A program made the position numbers and the translations under genes. The notes under the pieces were generated by a model that saw nothing but the letters and a program-made list of their open reading frames with translations, was not told where the DNA came from and searched no databases. Positions 14,003-15,004 of a stretch of DNA of 15,004 nt are shown here, piece by piece. Each line of letters begins with the position of its first letter. The first letter of the stretch is position 1. This stretch comes from JANNWF01 sp052390415 (GTDB taxonomy: Bacteria > Pseudomonadota > Gammaproteobacteria > Xanthomonadales > Xanthomonadaceae), in the NCBI GenBank assembly GCA_052390415.1, contig JBQTGY010000152.1, positions 1-15,004 on the forward strand. The letters run 5' to 3'.

Positions 14003-15004
14003 ATGATCCGGCAGCTAGTTTCCACCCTCCTCGCGGTCATGCTGACACTGGCCGCAGCACGCGTGCATGCGCAGGCCGATGCGCCGGTAAAGGCTGACCG
14101 CAAGACCTACGAACAAATCGGCCGCTTCGATGCCAGCCAACTGACGCGCGAGCAGGACACCATTCGCGTGCAGGGAAACCGGTTCGTTGATGAAGCAGGA
14201 AACACCTTCGTCTTTCGTGGCGTCAGCATTGCCGACCCGGACAAACTGGCGAAAGAAACGCAGTGGAAAAAGCGCCTGTTCCAGGAAGTGAAACGCTGGG
14301 GTGCCAACACCATTCGCCTGCCGATCCATCCGCGCGCCTGGCGCGAGCGCGGTCACGTTGACTACCTGCAGCTGATCGACCAGGCCGTGATCTGGGCCAA
14401 TCAACTCGACATCTATCTGATCATCGACTGGCACTCGATCGGCTACCTCGCCAGCGGCAGCTACCAGCACCCGATCTACGTGACTGACAAACAGGAAACC
14501 CTGCGCTTCTGGCACGACATTGCCTATCGCTACCAAGGCATTCCCACCACCGCCGTGTACGAACTGTTCAACGAACCCACGACCTTGCAAGACCCATGGG
14601 GCGAGACCGAATGGGCCGAATGGAAAGCGCTCAACGAACAGATGATCGACGTGATCTACGCGATCGACAACGACGTGATTCCGCTGGTGGCCGGATTCAA
14701 TTGGGCCTACGACCTGACGCCCATCAAGACCTCCCCCATCGACCGCCCCGGCATCGCCTACACCTCACATCCTTATCCTCAGAAGGAACAGCCACAGCCA
14801 CCCAGCAAGGAGAACTTCTTTGCGCTGTGGGAAGAAAAATGGGGCTTTGCCAGCAAGACCTACCCGATGATCTGTACAGAACTCGGCTGGGTGCAACCCG
14901 ACGGCTACGGCGCCCACATCCCGGTGAAAAACGACGGCAGCTATGGCCCGCAGATCGTCGATTTCATGGAAAGCCGCGGCATCTCGTGGACGGCGTGGGT
15001 ATTC
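14003..15004 (+). CDS. Secreted GH5-type glycoside hydrolase, 3' end outside window
   Basis: The frame is open from ATG 14003 to the window edge (334 codons seen). A signal peptide (MIRQLVSTLLAVMLTLAAARVHA, residues 1-23, given as positions with ends) precedes QADAP, so the enzyme is exported. The rest is a TIM-barrel glycoside hydrolase of family 5 (cellulase-type): FRGVSIADPD (71-80), NTIRLPIHP with Arg105, IIDWHS (140-145), the acid/base YELFNEP with Glu191, HPYP (256-259), and the nucleophile region CTELGW with Glu293. ISWTAWVF (327-334) is the start of the last barrel strand, so probably only a short stretch of the domain is missing. Family members cut beta-1,4-glucan, mannan or related polymers; which one cannot be told here. 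Its place after a TonB receptor supports a role in extracellular or periplasmic polysaccharide degradation. Confidence 0.9.
   Translation, partial: MIRQLVSTLLAVMLTLAAARVHAQADAPVKADRKTYEQIGRFDASQLTREQDTIRVQGNRFVDEAGNTFVFRGVSIADPDKLAKETQWKKRLFQEVKRWGANTIRLPIHPRAWRERGHVDYLQLIDQAVIWANQLDIYLIIDWHSIGYLASGSYQHPIYVTDKQETLRFWHDIAYRYQGIPTTAVYELFNEPTTLQDPWGETEWAEWKALNEQMIDVIYAIDNDVIPLVAGFNWAYDLTPIKTSPIDRPGIAYTSHPYPQKEQPQPPSKENFFALWEEKWGFASKTYPMICTELGWVQPDGYGAHIPVKNDGSYGPQIVDFMESRGISWTAWVF

Overview
The window is GC-rich and reads like accessory or nutrient-uptake chromosome from a gammaproteobacterium of the Xanthomonadales/Lysobacterales (Xanthomonadaceae or Rhodanobacteraceae type). That placement is inference. 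It rests on a Xanth-Caul-type TonB-dependent receptor, flavin-dependent halogenase-family genes beside it, an ECF sigma factor paired with a TPR-bearing Ser/Thr kinase, and REP-like intergenic hairpins. I saw no tRNA, rRNA, CRISPR array, insertion sequence or phage gene.

Layout. (1) 15-1757, minus strand: a secreted FG-GAP-repeat protein gene interrupted by an in-frame TAG at 1122-1124 and ending mid-repeat. (2) 1758-2300: no intact gene. It holds a decayed minus-strand fragment (1836-1997) whose C-terminal part matches the TPR region of the kinase encoded about 2.7 kb downstream, plus a short dispersed-type repeat (2056-2081). (3) 2301-5601: a two-gene regulatory module, ECF sigma factor then membrane-anchored Ser/Thr kinase with a long TPR C-terminus, 4 nt apart. 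(4) 5602-6119: a 518-nt regulatory intergenic region with a good promoter (TTGACA-N17-TACAAC) embedded in nested palindromes that look like a LacI-family operator. (5) 6120-9101: a 993-aa TonB-dependent receptor. (6) 9102-9391: an intergenic region with two REP-like hairpins in opposite orientation (a BIME-like structure). (7) 9392-13924: three consecutive flavin-dependent halogenase-family genes with overlapping ends. The first and third keep the FAD motif, the catalytic lysine, WxWxIP and the PLES motif. The middle one has lost all four and is probably a pseudoenzyme. (8) 14003 to the window end: the 5' part of a secreted GH5-type endoglucanase/mannanase with both catalytic glutamates visible.

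Working model (inference): genes 6120 to >15004 form a substrate-uptake locus. A secreted GH5 enzyme cuts a beta-linked polysaccharide, the TonB receptor imports the product across the outer membrane, and a sugar-responsive LacI-type repressor controls the promoter in front of the receptor. The role of halogenase-like flavoproteins in such loci is not settled. The arrangement active-like / catalytically dead / active-like, with translationally coupled junctions, is the most unusual item in this window.
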